Source of the DNA: Pohlia nutans
Taxonomy: Eukaryota; Streptophyta; Bryopsida; Bryales; Mniaceae
DNA length: 64,000 bases
Assembly: GCA_022496805.1 (NCBI GenBank)
Contig: CM040099.1
Coordinates: 1,490,501 to 1,554,500, forward strand
Direction: 5' to 3'
Part shown: positions 46,738 to 59,150 of the stretch, one piece after another
Numbering within the stretch: position 1 is the stretch's first letter
How the letters are laid out: each line of letters starts with the position of its first letter
Translations under genes and position numbers: made by a program
The notes under the pieces: model-generated
Database searches by the model: none
The model's input: only the letters and a program-made list of their open reading frames with translations
Told to the model about the DNA's origin: nothing

Positions 46738-46916
46738 TACATCAGAAAAGTTGGGTAAGACTTTTGGTGCCATATTGACACCAAAGGCCACATACAAGTC
46801 ATTTTGGTGGCATTACCCTTACTGGGTTGGTATGGAGGTTGGCACCAAATTATCTTAATTGCATTTCATTGCACCATCATGGCACCATGTTCACATGCCT
46901 TGAAGTTTCTCATGTA
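46738..46916. repeat. Dispersed ~178-bp repeat
   Basis: Matches the insert inside the TTAA element at 27651-27829; contains inverted short words TTGGTGCC and GGCACCAA. Confidence 0.75.
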
Positions 46917-49384
46917 ACAACACTTTTGTCCTTCGTAGCAATGAAAGTGCACACTTTTCAAGCCCTCCAGATTTTGCGTCAAGCCCATTTCAAGAGGTGG
47001 GTCTAGCACAAAATCTGGGAGGCCCGTTTGGCCAAAATTCTCAAAACCAATCGTTTATTTTTATTTTTTAAGAAATATGTAAGAACTTTATTTTTTTAAA
47101 TCAACACTTTTTTTGTAGCCCCTTTTCACTTTACAGTATATCCAAAGGCCGTCAAGTTCAAAAGTTGGCTTTCCCAAGGATGAGCTATGGTCCTTGTGAG
47201 GTTTTCTCCACTGCTTCTCGCCTCTAGTGTAAAGAGGGCCTTAACACTTGGATCTAATAATGAACCCTTCAAGGGGCTTTTTCAATGTTTGGGCAAATCT
47301 AGATTTTTATTGAAATTATTTTTTAATTAAAATAAATAAATAAATGAAATGTTAATAAAATACAAATATTATTTAAAAATGTTAAAAATTGCTTAAAAAT
47401 TGCTCAAAGATGTTTTTGAAAAAAATTAATATTAAAAATATATTGAAAAATGTATTAAATTTTTTTTTAACTTTTAATATTTAAATGTCCAAGGCGAAAT
47501 TTCAAACTCATGCCACATCAGATTTCTTTTTTTAGTATTCTTTTATTAATTTATTTTTTAAAATTCAAAAAGTTAAAATTAAAAATAATAATATTAAATA
47601 AATAAATAACTTGAGGCCTCTTAGAGGGCTCAAATTTCTTGTAATGCTTAGATTGGAAAGGTCCAATTTATATATCATTATTTTATTCAACTTCTCACAT
47701 CCAAAGGTAAGGTTTATGAAGTTCAACAATGGGTTTATTGAGAATTGAACCCTCTAGAAGAGTTGAAAATATGATTGGACAAATATTCAAAAAATCATGT
47801 GTGGTCAAAGTTTCATAGACTTTGGGATATGCAAATTTTTGATGTGCACATCTCACTTAACATTGACTATTTAAAATAAAATAAACAGTATTTAATAATA
47901 AAATATAGATGAATTAAGTAATCTAGAGGGGGCATTTTTTTATGTTTTGCAAAAAACATCATTTTAGAGCTGCCTCATTTTAGAACCCAAAAGCTCTGAG
48001 AGGGTCATTGTGACCTTTCAAAATTCAGTATTCAAATCTGGACTACGGAATTGGCAAAAGATGAGAACCCCTCACCGATTATGGAAAAAAAATACGATTA
48101 AGAGCTGACACTTCTTGAACTAATATAGAAAGGAAGTTAGCCCTACAAAACTTTGTGAAAGAGAGGTTTTTCCTCCCATTCAAAGTGGCTAAAACCAACT
48201 TCCCATCAAACCTTCTACTGATGGTTCTTGTCCATGCACTATCCCTGGGATTGTTCCTAAATCCTTCGGATCACTGCTCCTCATAAATCCCTAAATTTTA
48301 GGCCAGGTTTGTTTAAATTATTTAAATCCACCATAGATCTTTACACAATGAGACTTGATCTACAAGCTCCAAATATCAAATCTTCTTATCTACAACATCT
48401 ACATACAATTGGTCCTCCAAAACACCCAAAAGTAAAATTTAGAAGGAAAAAAACATGTATAATTATGCCCCTTTGGTACTAGGGGACTTAAATGCCAATC
48501 ATAAAGTCTAAATGGCAGTGTACAGTCAGGTAGGAATTGCTTACGAATTCCCACTGCAGGGAATTTGTTTTTAGAAACTTTGAATACTCCGTGTGTACTA
48601 AAAAATGATCCGATTTGGAAACCGCAAAGTGCGTTGGAATCACATCGGCGTGTACTACAATATCATCAAATATTTACACATGTATTAATGAAAGTTATAC
48701 AACAAGTTAAAAATAGTATATACACTATCAACCATTGAGTGCTCTCACCGTTTGCTTCAGTTACAATGTCCATTTTAGTAAGAAAAAATGAAATGAATGT
48801 TTGAAGTTGTTTTTGAGATACTTGAGCTCATACTTCTTGAATGATTTGTATCATTTCATATATGACGATATAATAAATAGGGAAAATACCAAAAGCATTT
48901 TAATATAGTAAAAATCAAATCTTTTCAAATAAAATTTATAGTATTCTAACAATCTTTAGGAATATTCCTGTAGATGTCATTTAATTCACTTAGAAACCAT
49001 GTCCAATGCATATTTGAACCACACCATAGGTTCCGTTTTAATTATCCAACCAAGCTTGCAAGAAATTTTTCGGAATTTGTCGTTATAAAGGGTGCCTAAT
49101 GTAAAAGAACAAAAAATGTTGTTATAAACCTCTAATATCCATGTTGCTCACAAAATCTTTTGGAATCTTTTTTGAATAAGATACCTTTATGTTATAGAAA
49201 TTGAAGAAAATTATTGCCATCACTATATCTTCAATGAAACGTATCAATTAAGGCAATAAAGTATTTATACTACAACGTCACTCTATGCAATGTATTACTT
49301 TTTGGTCCAAATACTATTTTAAAATATATTTTTAATTATTAATATATATACAACCTTAGAATACTTTTTCACTGCAGTTAACTT
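46917..49384. other. AT-rich gene-free region
   Basis: No coding signal, no clear element ends. Long A/T runs around 47300-47600. Confidence 0.4.
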
Positions 49385-50030
49385 TTTGCCAAACAACTAA
49401 TTGCAATGATCAATAGAAAATGTTTACCGCCACATTTCGCTTCTTATGCGATATCACACTACCATGAAAACACCCCTCCACCAATACACATGAGAATTAG
49501 TGAGAATGAGGGGAGTGAGAGCTTAAAGCCCTCACTACCCCCCTAAACCTTAGCTCCCCCCCTCCAATACCAGCTTTACTAGTCCAAAAATTGGCCCTAT
49601 TGATAGCCCTATCATTGGTCCTTCACCTAGAGGTCTATTTAGCTTTTAACTTAGGAATTTTCTCCCATTAACAAACTTGCATAAAGTAAACTACACCAAT
49701 TATTGCCATTACTATGAGTCACATGATTAGTGTGAGACTTTACACCAATCCTCACACTAATAACAATTCATACATCTCAGACTAGTGTGAGAGTGAGATT
49801 CAAGAAATCTTTTTTTTTTTGCTACCTTTTCATAAGGTTCTTACCGGGGCTCATAATTTTTTACTAGAATCATGGTATTTTAAGTAGATAATATATAAAT
49901 ACATACCATAGGAGGTTTTCACGGTAGGGCGTTCAAAATGTGTAGTGTGACATCGCATAACATGTAAAATGTGGCGGTAAACATTTTCTATTGGTCATTG
50001 AAATTAGCTTTTTGGCAAAAAGGACAATGA
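49385..50030. mobile_element. Inverted-repeat element with ~95-bp arms
   Basis: Arms share AGAAAATGTTTACCGCCACA and its inverse TGTGGCGGTAAACATTTTCT. The outer ends are CTTTTTGCCAAA and TTTTTGGCAAAAAG. Boundaries approximate. Confidence 0.7.
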
Positions 50031-50849
50031 ATTTTTTTTGACAACTATGACACTCATAGTGCAAAAACACCCATAGTTTACCTCACTATCACAGTTACTG
50101 TGAGGATCCTCAATTAGTATGAATCACACTTTGTTTTGATATCATAATTATTGTGAGAATCTTGAATTACTGTAATTTACAATAATGGCAATGATTGTTG
50201 TCTAGTACTAAAAAAGGAAGGCACAAAACTATGAAAATTAACCCATAAGTGATTAGCCAACCACATTGTGCCACATCTGAGAATTTCACGGCAAGTAGGT
50301 TATTGTTGAGAGCTTTGTAGGCCCCTTTTTGTGTTGAACTTCCTTTTGCTTTGGAGGTACGTAAGGTTCTTTAGACCTTGTCAAGGTTCACCCTTTTGCT
50401 CTCATTGCCCATGAAAGATAAAACATTCAAAACATGTGATTCTTTAGGTGGGACTACTGTGGACTTTCAACCATCGTCATTCTTTAAATAAATAATGACA
50501 TGGCATGTTCAATATGCTAAAATCCGCTACAACGATTATTGTGCAACGATTCTTATTCCAATGTACAACTCACAAAGGTTAAAAAACCTTGTGCGACCAA
50601 TGTCACAAAACAATCGATAGACTTTTAACACAACCACCCATCACTTGACCTAAAACCGATAAATTTCACTATTCACATGGAAGCAATCTACCAATTTGTA
50701 TATATTCAAGCATTGAGAATTTGTTTAGAGAATATTAGTGATTGGTTTAGGATATTGTCTTGAGGTGGACATGGAGGAGCCTATTGATCAAAGTGGATCA
50801 CAAAGTACTTTCCACTTTCAAAAATTGTAGTATTTTCAATAGAATTAAT
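50031..50849. other. Gene-free sequence
   Basis: No coding frame or clear element ends. 50070-50200 has repeated words around CACTATCACAGTTACTGTGA. Confidence 0.3.
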
Positions 50850-51640
50850 CAAAAAGAGTGTCTCAAAGTGGAAAGAAATTTCAGACTCACAGTAGACTCA
50901 TGTTGAGTTCAAAAAGATTGCAAAACTAGTCTATGGTGAGTTCAAAAATAATCCAAAGCAAAGCCCTGCACTACTATGAAGTGTGGAACTCATGACCTCT
51001 TTAACCCCTCAGTGACGGATCAACCATTTTATGGTCTCTGCCCTTTTTTATGGGCTGCCCGAAGTAGAAAAAAAAAATTATAAAAAATAAAAAATATTTT
51101 AAAATAGGTAATCAAGTCTACTTTCCAACCCAATTTGAATCATGTCAATCCGAGTTAACTCCACCCGGGAGAAATTTTCAAAGAAAAACACTTCTACATT
51201 GTCTAGTGTTAGAAAACTTACTATTTGGGGAAAGTAATGATGTTCTCTCCGTTGAAAAATTTTCAATTTTAGATTTTAGAATAGAATGTCTAGTTTTAAA
51301 AAATCATACAAAATTTCAAATTCTAAAAATAAAATTTGTGATTCTGATAAATATTTGAAGTTAAATGCTTCTAAATTCATTATGAGATGATAAAAAGCTA
51401 TTTTTTGATATTTGACCGTATGGAAAATTACTAAACATCAAGCTCTTCATTTTCTCTTTTGGACCAAACTTCATCAAAGTTGAAGAAGTAATTTTTTATA
51501 ACACATTTATGTTTTGCCCTTACCCCCTCCGTCATTTAGGGGTTAATGATAAAGGAGAGTTTCCACAAGTTCTCCCTAGCCAACAAACCCCTAACCATGA
51601 GGACTAGTATTGATGAGAACGTGAGGAGGATTGGAATATG
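50850..51640 (-). mobile_element. SINE-like/foldback repeat interrupted by a TTAA element
   Basis: Flanks 50850-51000 and 51547-51640 match 57480-57700 in order (AAAACTAGTCTATGGTGAGT, then AAAGGAGAGTTTCCAC, then AACCATGAGGACTAGTATTG). The TTAA element 51001-51546 lies between. Confidence 0.75.
51001..51546. mobile_element. TTAA element family C
   Basis: TTAACCCCTCAGTGACGGAT to CCTCCGTCATTTAGGGGTTAA pattern; subterminal ACCATTTTATGGT. Confidence 0.88.
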
Positions 51641-52167
51641 TTAGTCGTTCATTTTCTGGACTCTCAGACATTCACGGGTTAATATTATCATATTATTAAT
51701 TTTGGCTGAGTTAGTAGCCTTTTGGAGGCCTGAATTATTTTGTAACGATAGGGTCAGCTAAAAAAAATCATTCTTAAAATCGACGCTCAAATTTTTTAAA
51801 CGTGCTTTTGTAAATTAAAAAAAATAAAATTGTGTGGTGAAATGAAGTATACAAAATTTGGTATTTATTAAATAATGAAATTCTAAAAACAATAAATATT
51901 TGATAACAATGTGTCAACTAGTGATGGACCATGTAATGTCAAAGATAGCTGAAATCTGATATTGGTCTAGATTTCATTTGTCACAATAGAATAAATTAAA
52001 AGGTAATTAAAAAGTAAAAGCATGGCTATACCACAGGGAAAACTTAATGACCACACATACTTTTACTTTTACTTTTACTTTGTACTTGTCTATAAATTGG
52101 TTAATGCATGTAGTTTTCACATTTGGGCTACACTTGATGGATTTTAAAACTCAGTGTATTTATTATA

Positions 52168-52204
<37 letters not shown>

Positions 52205-52249
52205 TTATTACAGCATCTATTGTTCATTATAAATATTAATTGTATAGCT
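51641..52249. other. AT-rich sequence with microsatellites
   Basis: (TTTTAC)n at 52057-52081 and (TAT)n at 52165-52207. No gene. Confidence 0.45.
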
Positions 52250-52429
52250 ATGGCAGAAGTACCCAAAGAAAAATCACCAGAGCCAGAGCAATGGTCGAGT
52301 GCAGATGAATTAGAAGTTGCAGATATTTTGGTAAATCATTTAAAAGTACGTCCAGTTTTTTTCAAAAAGAAGCGTTCAAAAAGAAGGATAAGTGTGAATG
52401 GTGTTGGAATTAAGTTACTCATGTGGTAA
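52250..52429 (+). CDS. Possible first exon or gene fragment, Lys/Glu-rich
   Basis: An ATG-initiated frame of 59 codons reads MAEVPKEKSPEPEQW and later KKKRSKRRISVNG. Its composition (Glu/Pro then Lys/Arg) is unlike the surrounding AT-rich DNA and looks coding. It follows a (TAT)n run at 52165-52207. No homologue is recognised and no downstream exon was found. It may be a transposon-captured fragment or chance. Confidence 0.2.
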   Translation: MAEVPKEKSPEPEQWSSADELEVADILVNHLKVRPVFFKKKRSKRRISVNGVGIKLLMW

Positions 52430-52981
52430 TTAAGTTACTCATGAGGAAACTGATAGACCAAGGGTCTACGCCTAAGTTACTCATATGGTAATTAAGTTAC
52501 TTATGAGGGAACTGATAGGCCAAGAGTCTATAACTCCAAGTTAGTTAGAACACTAAAGTGATAGTCTAGTTAGTCTGTACATATTTTAGGTATGTAGACA
52601 GACGTTACTAGAACTACAAGTGTGGCTTGGTGGGTGAAGGAGATATCATTGTCTATAAGACAATATCTCACTTTTGTGGTTGGAAGGCAAGTCACATAAT
52701 AAACTTTTTTTACCTTTTGTGCACATTATCTTTCTTAATTTAACAAATGGGGGTTGGGGGAAATGGCTCCTCTTAGGCCAGCAACGAGCAAGAAGAAGAA
52801 CTTTGGTCCTCAATACTGAGGCGGCTACACAAGTAGTAGAGGAGGCATTGCCAAGGGAGGTGCCCATGCAAGTGTTGCCCACTTTGACACATGACCAAAT
52901 CATTTGAGTGACTACCTCCCTTCGCAGTGTCTCCTTTACCATTGGTACCACTAGCCAGGATCTAGTTAGAGTGTGATACTA

Positions 52982-53559
52982 TTAACTCCTAAATACCTAG
53001 AGTCCTCTCCAAATTTTGCAGTTTTGTAAAGATGCATCATTAAATGCAACTAAGAGGGATATTTTGAACTTGATGTATGAATAAAATTTGTACATTATGA
53101 ATTTTAGATTCTATCCATACGGTTAGAGTCTGTGATTGCTATCACCAATAGTTTTGTATAAAATTTGAAACTCAAAATTCAAAATTCTTTTGCCATTTGA
53201 TTACAAAGAAGATATTGACAATCTATGAATGAAATTTGCTGTGATTGGTTGAAATGTAATTCTCTAAGTGTAGTGATTTTTGGAGATTTTTTAGTTGCTT
53301 AATTTTAGAAGTTGACTTTTACAAGAACTCTTTTACATTGAAATCTTCAAAATTTTGAGTGAATTAGTGCAATATGAAATGAGGCATAAAAATTTCACAA
53401 ATTATCCCCTTTCTAATCGGTTCACACATGCATGAAGCTAACTTCCTATAAAATCTATAGTAAAACATCCACCCTACTAAAACTGCATGACGGATGAGAA
53501 ATCATAGATGAAATTTGTACATTGTCCAAAAAGTGAATGCTCAAGCAGTTAAGGGTTAA
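52982..53559. mobile_element. TTAA element family E
   Basis: TTAACTCCTAAATACCTAGA to CAGTTAAGGGTTAA; interior matches 22607-23180 closely. Confidence 0.85.
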
Positions 53560-54397
53560 ATGCTTCCTTTCGGGATAGACTCTATGATCATATAACTATA
53601 GTAATAAAATTAAAAAACCCATCAATCCGAAGTCTTAGGTTATGGATTAACTTTCTTTTTTTATATGGGGACTGTTGATAGTGGTCAATTTTCACTTAAG
53701 GCTTGAGCTAAATGACAGCTACCAACTACTCCAACGCCAGACAATTAGCTAAAGTTAATGTAGGAATATAGTTATTAGCGTTAATTAGCCTTGATTATTA
53801 ACCTTGAGACATAGACAACATGATTGTTTCAAGAATTCTTGATCAATGTTGTATTAGGTGTAACTGAATTTTGCAAAAATGAGCTTTCATTATAATGACC
53901 TAATCCGAAAGCACTACAGAAAAATTTCAAGATGTCGAAAGAAAATTCACAATAGAGTTATCCATAAAGTGAGAACCATGTAACTTGTGTGCCAGAGGGT
54001 GTTTTCAATCTTGATATAGATTTTTTTGACACTCATTCACACAAGCCACCAAATTCCTTCCTTTGAGGTTGGTGTGGAGGTACGTGGAGATTTCTCCGTG
54101 TGAACTCAAGTTAGGTTTGGGGGAGCTAGTCTTGCATTGGGGAGGTTCAACGTTTGAATCTTTTGAACAACGCAATGCATTGCAATTGGTCAAGAAAAAA
54201 GGAGTCAAAACTCATTTTTGCCGCCTTTCAAGTTTAAAAACTAATTATGCCTTGAACCAAATTTTAAAACTAACTCATAGACCAATTTTTTTTTTCATAT
54301 AACATTAATATTGGGGAAAAAATTGATTAAAAGAATTGCATTCTTGATGAAAACTAACTTCCAATATAAGAAAAGTATCTCCCTATTAAGCACTACG
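53560..54397. other. Gene-free sequence
   Basis: Contains ATAGAGTTATCCATAAAGTG near 53953, a solitary relic of the 358-bp hairpin MITE end. No coding frame recognised. Confidence 0.35.
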
Positions 54398-55180
54398 GGC
54401 CTTGGCTTGGTGGTTAGGGCTCATGGCCCCCAATGAGGAGGTCGTGAGTTCTATTCCCCATGTCGGCGTGGTGCTCACCACCATAGTCCACTCAACTATG
54501 GTGGGGGTTCCTTGGACCTTGTTGTATGGGTACCTCAAAGTTGTATGGGTACCTCAAAGTCCTTGGGGGGATACCATGTCCGGTATCTTCAAGGCACTAG
54601 TGGCTAGCTAGCTAGTAGTATAGTGTTCATCCTCGAAAGGGGAGAGTAAGGTAGGAAAACCAAAAACGGTGAAAATAAGGTGATTTGACCAGAAGGAATG
54701 GAGTTAGAAATTATGTGAAATTTTTTTGAGATGAAGAAGAAGAAATGATGAAGAATGCAAGTTGTTTCGTATTTTTATTCCCCGTAAATAATTATCTATA
54801 ATTTCTCAAAGTGGGAAGTTTCTCAAAGTGGGAAGTCTTGTATACTAGACTCTTATTGAACTGAACGTGGTGGTATCCTTTTCTACACATGAAAACACCT
54901 AAAAGGTTAACTAATTTTTTTTTAAATAGTAATTTTTAGTAAAACTTTAGTAATCATGGTCATGCAAAAATTCTTCAATTTTGGTCTACCACCTCTTTAC
55001 TGCAACTCTATTGCACGCCTTGAGGGCATTAACCGTTTTTGGTTTTTCTACCTTAGTATTGTTCCAATTTCCCCTTGTCCGTTGGCCATCGGGTCATTGG
55101 CATTACGAACGGACACTTCATTCACGCCGGCCCCTTGCTAAGAAGGGACCGGAATTTCTATCTATCTATCTATTTCTATT
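54398..55180 (+). mobile_element. tRNA-derived SINE-like element with tetranucleotide tail, interrupted
   Basis: The head (54398-54460) has A-box-like CTTGGTGGTTAGGG and B-box-like GTGAGTTCTATTCCC. The body continues to 54648 and resumes at 55056 with GGGTCATTGGCATTACGAAC and CACGCCGGCC, ending in (TCTA)n. A 405-bp TA-target element separates the halves. Confidence 0.72.
54649..55053. mobile_element. 405-bp TA-target element nested in the SINE
   Basis: Ends AGGTAGGAAAACCAAAAACG and its inverse, TA on both sides (54647-54648, 55054-55055). Confidence 0.85.
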
Positions 55181-57467
55181 AATAAATGATCCCTAAATAG
55201 TCTAGGTAGCTTAAATTATCACTTTTAAGTAATTCTACCTTAATTAGGTCCAGTCAGACTTTGAAGAAAGACCTAATGAAATCCAGTCAGTCCACTTCAT
55301 GTCTTCGTGATCCATGTCACATGCATTTGAGGGAATTTCTCTCTGGGTTAGGCAGTGCAAATTGTGACCTTCAGTGAAATGATGAAGTTTCACGTGGATG
55401 AAACATGTAGAATATGGATGGGATGAGATATATTCATCCAATAACATGTACATTCATCCAATATGTATCAATATAACCCGTGCATTACACAATTTGTTTG
55501 GGGTTACATTTCAATATTCTATTTTTGGAAAAATATATTTGGTATAGCAATTTAGCAGTAATTACCATAAATAAATAAAAATGTTGGATAGTAGCTATGC
55601 TAAGAGCATCCACACTCTGAAAGCATTCTTAACTCGTGGGTACATGTTACAGTTTTCAATGTATCCATAGTGAACATAATGCTCATAGTGAACATAATGC
55701 TTATAGAGCCCTATGTCATTCATAATGCTCGTCATAATGACTACAAAATATCATAATTAATTCCACCAAAGCTCAATAAACATGAATGAAAATGGGTTAA
55801 TTGGAACATTCATTTATTCTTCAAGGAAATTTTATTAGAAAATATTCAAGGTAAAAAGCCTTTCTGAAAAAACCTTAAAGCCACCTACTTTGGAGGGCAA
55901 GAACTTAGACCCCTTTACATATGAAGTCGAGGCCATTTTTTCTTGGGTCCGATTCAGCCAAATTTCAACTTGTATTAATCTCAAGGTTGGTCTCAAGTAC
56001 TCAATATAGTTAGATTATATAGGAGTCTATTTCTCTCATGTCTAATGGCATTAGGGATCAAAGAGATGGAGGGCACTATGAAGGGAAGTAGAGACCCAAA
56101 AGAGCTATTCAAATTTGCAAACAATTCATGGGTGTTGATTGTTGAAAGACAAAAAAATTAAAGATTTATTTATTTAAAATTAATTAATTTTGGAAACTGG
56201 AAATAGCCCGACCACAAGCCCACAAATTGACCTTTCAGTTTTTGATGAACTCAATATTTTGAGCTAGGGTAATGTTAAACCTTGTTATTTTTAATTAAAA
56301 TTTTGATTTCAAAATTTTGCCCTCAAATCTTGGTTTAAAAGGTTGGGTTGATATCAAGATTTGGACCAATGAGAGGGGGAGGATTTGAGCATTCTTCCAC
56401 ATCAAAATGACCAGACTTTACATGCAAAGTGGCCCTTATTGGAGCTCTTTTATTTCGGTGGTTATGGAAGATCCTTACTGGGTACATCCCTCTGGTCCAG
56501 CAGTTGTGAAATCATGAAACTACCTGCTCCAAATTTTCTTTGACTCTTGATTAGTTGAGCAATATTGTGCCACGAGCCAGCACATGAATACGGTACTGCT
56601 ATAAATTTTAGTTGGTGAATGTGCACACAACCTTGCCATAACTTAGCCATGACGGAGGCAATAGTCACAAAAGTTAGTGAATGTACATTGCCCTAATAAA
56701 AAGTAATGAATGTACATTGCCATGACGTAATGACTTTTTATTAGGGCACTGTACATTGAAAATACTGAATGTCATGAATTTTTAAATGGGGTCACTCCAT
56801 GCTTCAATATCAAAACCACGTGAGAACAAATGAAATTCAATATTGCCGATGCATAGTAAACATTTAAATATTTGCTAAAACAATATCATTTTTTTCACAT
56901 GTAGATTTATATTATATTTGTCACATACCGAAAAGACAAGGCTCATTATTTCAATTTCTATTTTCTACAGAATCTAAAATTTCTAACTAGATTGACAAAA
57001 AACTGACAATTCTACATGTCTCAATTTCCGGCTCACTTGTAGAAGCCTTGACAAGTGGTGAGTTTTTGGTTTCTTGGGGATTACGAGTGGTCGGATTTAA
57101 GTTCCTAGGATGGTAGTAACTGGAAGAACCTAGAGGGGGTCGATAGTTTAAAGAGCCTTCACTGTTATTGTAGACACTCCAATTACCATGCACTTTGTTG
57201 ATCATTTTATTTGCATTAAAGTCAACAAAATGATTGGCAATGTACAGTTATTAGCATGTCTACGATAAGTCGTGACTTGCACCTCAAGTTTGTGAATTTT
57301 TTTTGTGCACATTCCTTTGGTTTTAAAGGAAAAGTTTCTACAGTTGGATTGTGGTTTTATTTTATTTTTTGGAAATTGTACCCTAGAGATTAGAAATGGC
57401 AGCATTGTAGTGTTTTTTTGAACAAAATAGTCCCAATCCTGTAGGGATTGAAAAGAGAAGATATACT
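55181..57467. other. Gene-free AT-rich region
   Basis: No coding frame recognised. 56690-56760 contains a short inverted repeat around AATGTACATTGCC. Confidence 0.35.
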
Positions 57468-58086
57468 AGAGTTAACTGAAAAGAGTGTTTCAAAGTGGAA
57501 ACTCACCTCATATTCACCTTCAACTCGTTTCAATTCAAAAAGAAGGCAAAACTAGTCTATAGTGAGTTGAAGAATATTAATCTAATGCAAGACCCTGCGC
57601 CACCACGGGATGTGGACTCGTACCCTCCCCAATGCTAAAGGAGAGTTCCCATCCGCTCCGTCAAGCCAAGAGCCCCAACCATAGGGATTATTCATGAACA
57701 ATGGTTGTTAAAAAATTTAATTATAGAGAGGGAACTCTTCTTCAACTCCTCTCTAATTTCGGTTAACTCAACTGTCTTGAGTCATTTTGAAGGGCCCTAA
57801 ACTGAGTTATTTGAGTTAACCAAAAACAAGAGAAGAGTTGGAGAGGAGTTCCTTCTCTATAATTAATTTTTCTGACACGCATTGTTTATGAATAGTGTCC
57901 ATGGTTGGGCTCTTGGTTTGGAACTTCCCTCTAGCATTGAGGAGGTCACGAGTTCCACGCCCCATGGTGTTGCAGGGTCTTGCTTTACATTATTCTTCAA
58001 CTCACCATAGACTAGTTTTGTCGTTTTTTCAAACTGAAAACTAATGAGGAGAGTTTCCACTTTGGGACACTCTTTTCGGTTAACTC
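57468..58086. mobile_element. 619-bp palindromic repeat with tRNA-like segments
   Basis: Arms of about 270 bp run from AGAGTTAACTGAAAAGAGTG to its inverse, centred near 57787. The right arm contains GAGGAGGTCACGAGTTCCAC, matching the SINE head at 54435-54455. Related sequence at 50850-51640. Confidence 0.75.
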
Positions 58087-59150
58087 TGTTGTATTCGATT
58101 TCTCCCTCCAAATAAATTGTTGACCAACCTATGCACACCCAATTTTCTAGAGCCAAAGAGCTATCCAGAGTGTTGGTGCATGCACAACCATTTTCCAGTG
58201 CCAGGGAGCTATCCAGAGTGTTGGTGGAGATGCTGGTAGAACTACCCCACCCGGCTCTGTATTCCCGAAGGTCAACGCTCTTCAAATCCCCTGCAGGCCC
58301 CGCCACGAAAGTCGTCGTCTACTCGCTTTCTAGAGTTTCCTCCGCCTTCACACAATGGCGCCGATCCCGTCGTCCATCGCCACCACGGACGAAGCAGCAG
58401 TAATCCCACTGTTTCAGTTGCGATACTTGCATTCTTCCTGCACCAGTATGATTCTCACGACGTGAAAGGAATTGGAACCGACTGAATAAATCCATCTCCA
58501 CAAAACCAGCAGCGATGCAGGGTCCGGCTCGGCGTCTTCCCACCTTCACTTCCTCGTGTGCCCCTATATTCGTCTCTCTCCTTCTTTGTCATCGATTCGC
58601 TGTCCATGCCGGCTTCGCGCCATTGCCAACTCACTACTACAATACAATACTAAGTTATCTCACTCCTCCCTCTCTGTGTCACTTCTGGACCAGTCCCCCG
58701 CTTCTTTGACACAACGGGAGTCGATTTGAGCCTCTTCAGCTTCTTGTTGACAAAGATTTGTAATCTTTTCTATAGTCTTGATTTCTTGTTTTGTAACCCT
58801 TTTGGATAGAACAACGAAGGTTCAAGTTTTGTAACCCTTTTTGTGATCGTGTTCTATGAATGGAGTTGCGGTTCAAGTATGGCAGCTGTAAAATGCTTTT
58901 GTGACTATCGTCATTGAGCTTCAGAACCCAATAGTTCGTCATCGAGATTCAGGACCCTATAGTTCGTCATTGAGCTTCAGAACCTAGTAGTTCGTCACCG
59001 AGATTCATAACCCAATAGTTCGTCATCGAGATTCAGAACCCTACAGTTCGTCATTGAGCTTCAGAGGCTTCTCGTTTGAATTAAGATCTGTCCATTCTTG
59101 GGGGGTCACATTGGTTTTTGTCAAAACCTGCTGCGAAGAATTCAAGCACC
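58087..59150. promoter_or_regulatory. 5' flank and leader of the EXT-like gene
   Basis: 58240-58560 is GC-rich and may hold the promoter. Several short frames on both strands (for example 58131-58403) look non-coding. The leader ends with a 28-bp tandem repeat. Confidence 0.35.
58909..59067 (+). repeat. 28-bp tandem repeat in the EXT-like leader, 5-6 copies
   Basis: Units AGTTCGTCATCGAGATTCAG with alternating GATT and GCTT versions. Ends 84 bp before the ATG at 59151. Confidence 0.9.

Noticed and set aside
52646..52951. 101-codon minus-strand frame
   Set aside because: No recognisable domain, start not supported, sits in repeat-rich DNA.
54398..54470. Functional tRNA gene
   Set aside because: Pol III box-like words are present but no cloverleaf with matching acceptor stem can be folded; better explained as a SINE head.
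58131..58403. 90-codon gene with a repeated ELSRVLV segment
   Set aside because: The repeat is a local DNA duplication in the EXT 5' flank; no homologue and an equally long antisense frame.
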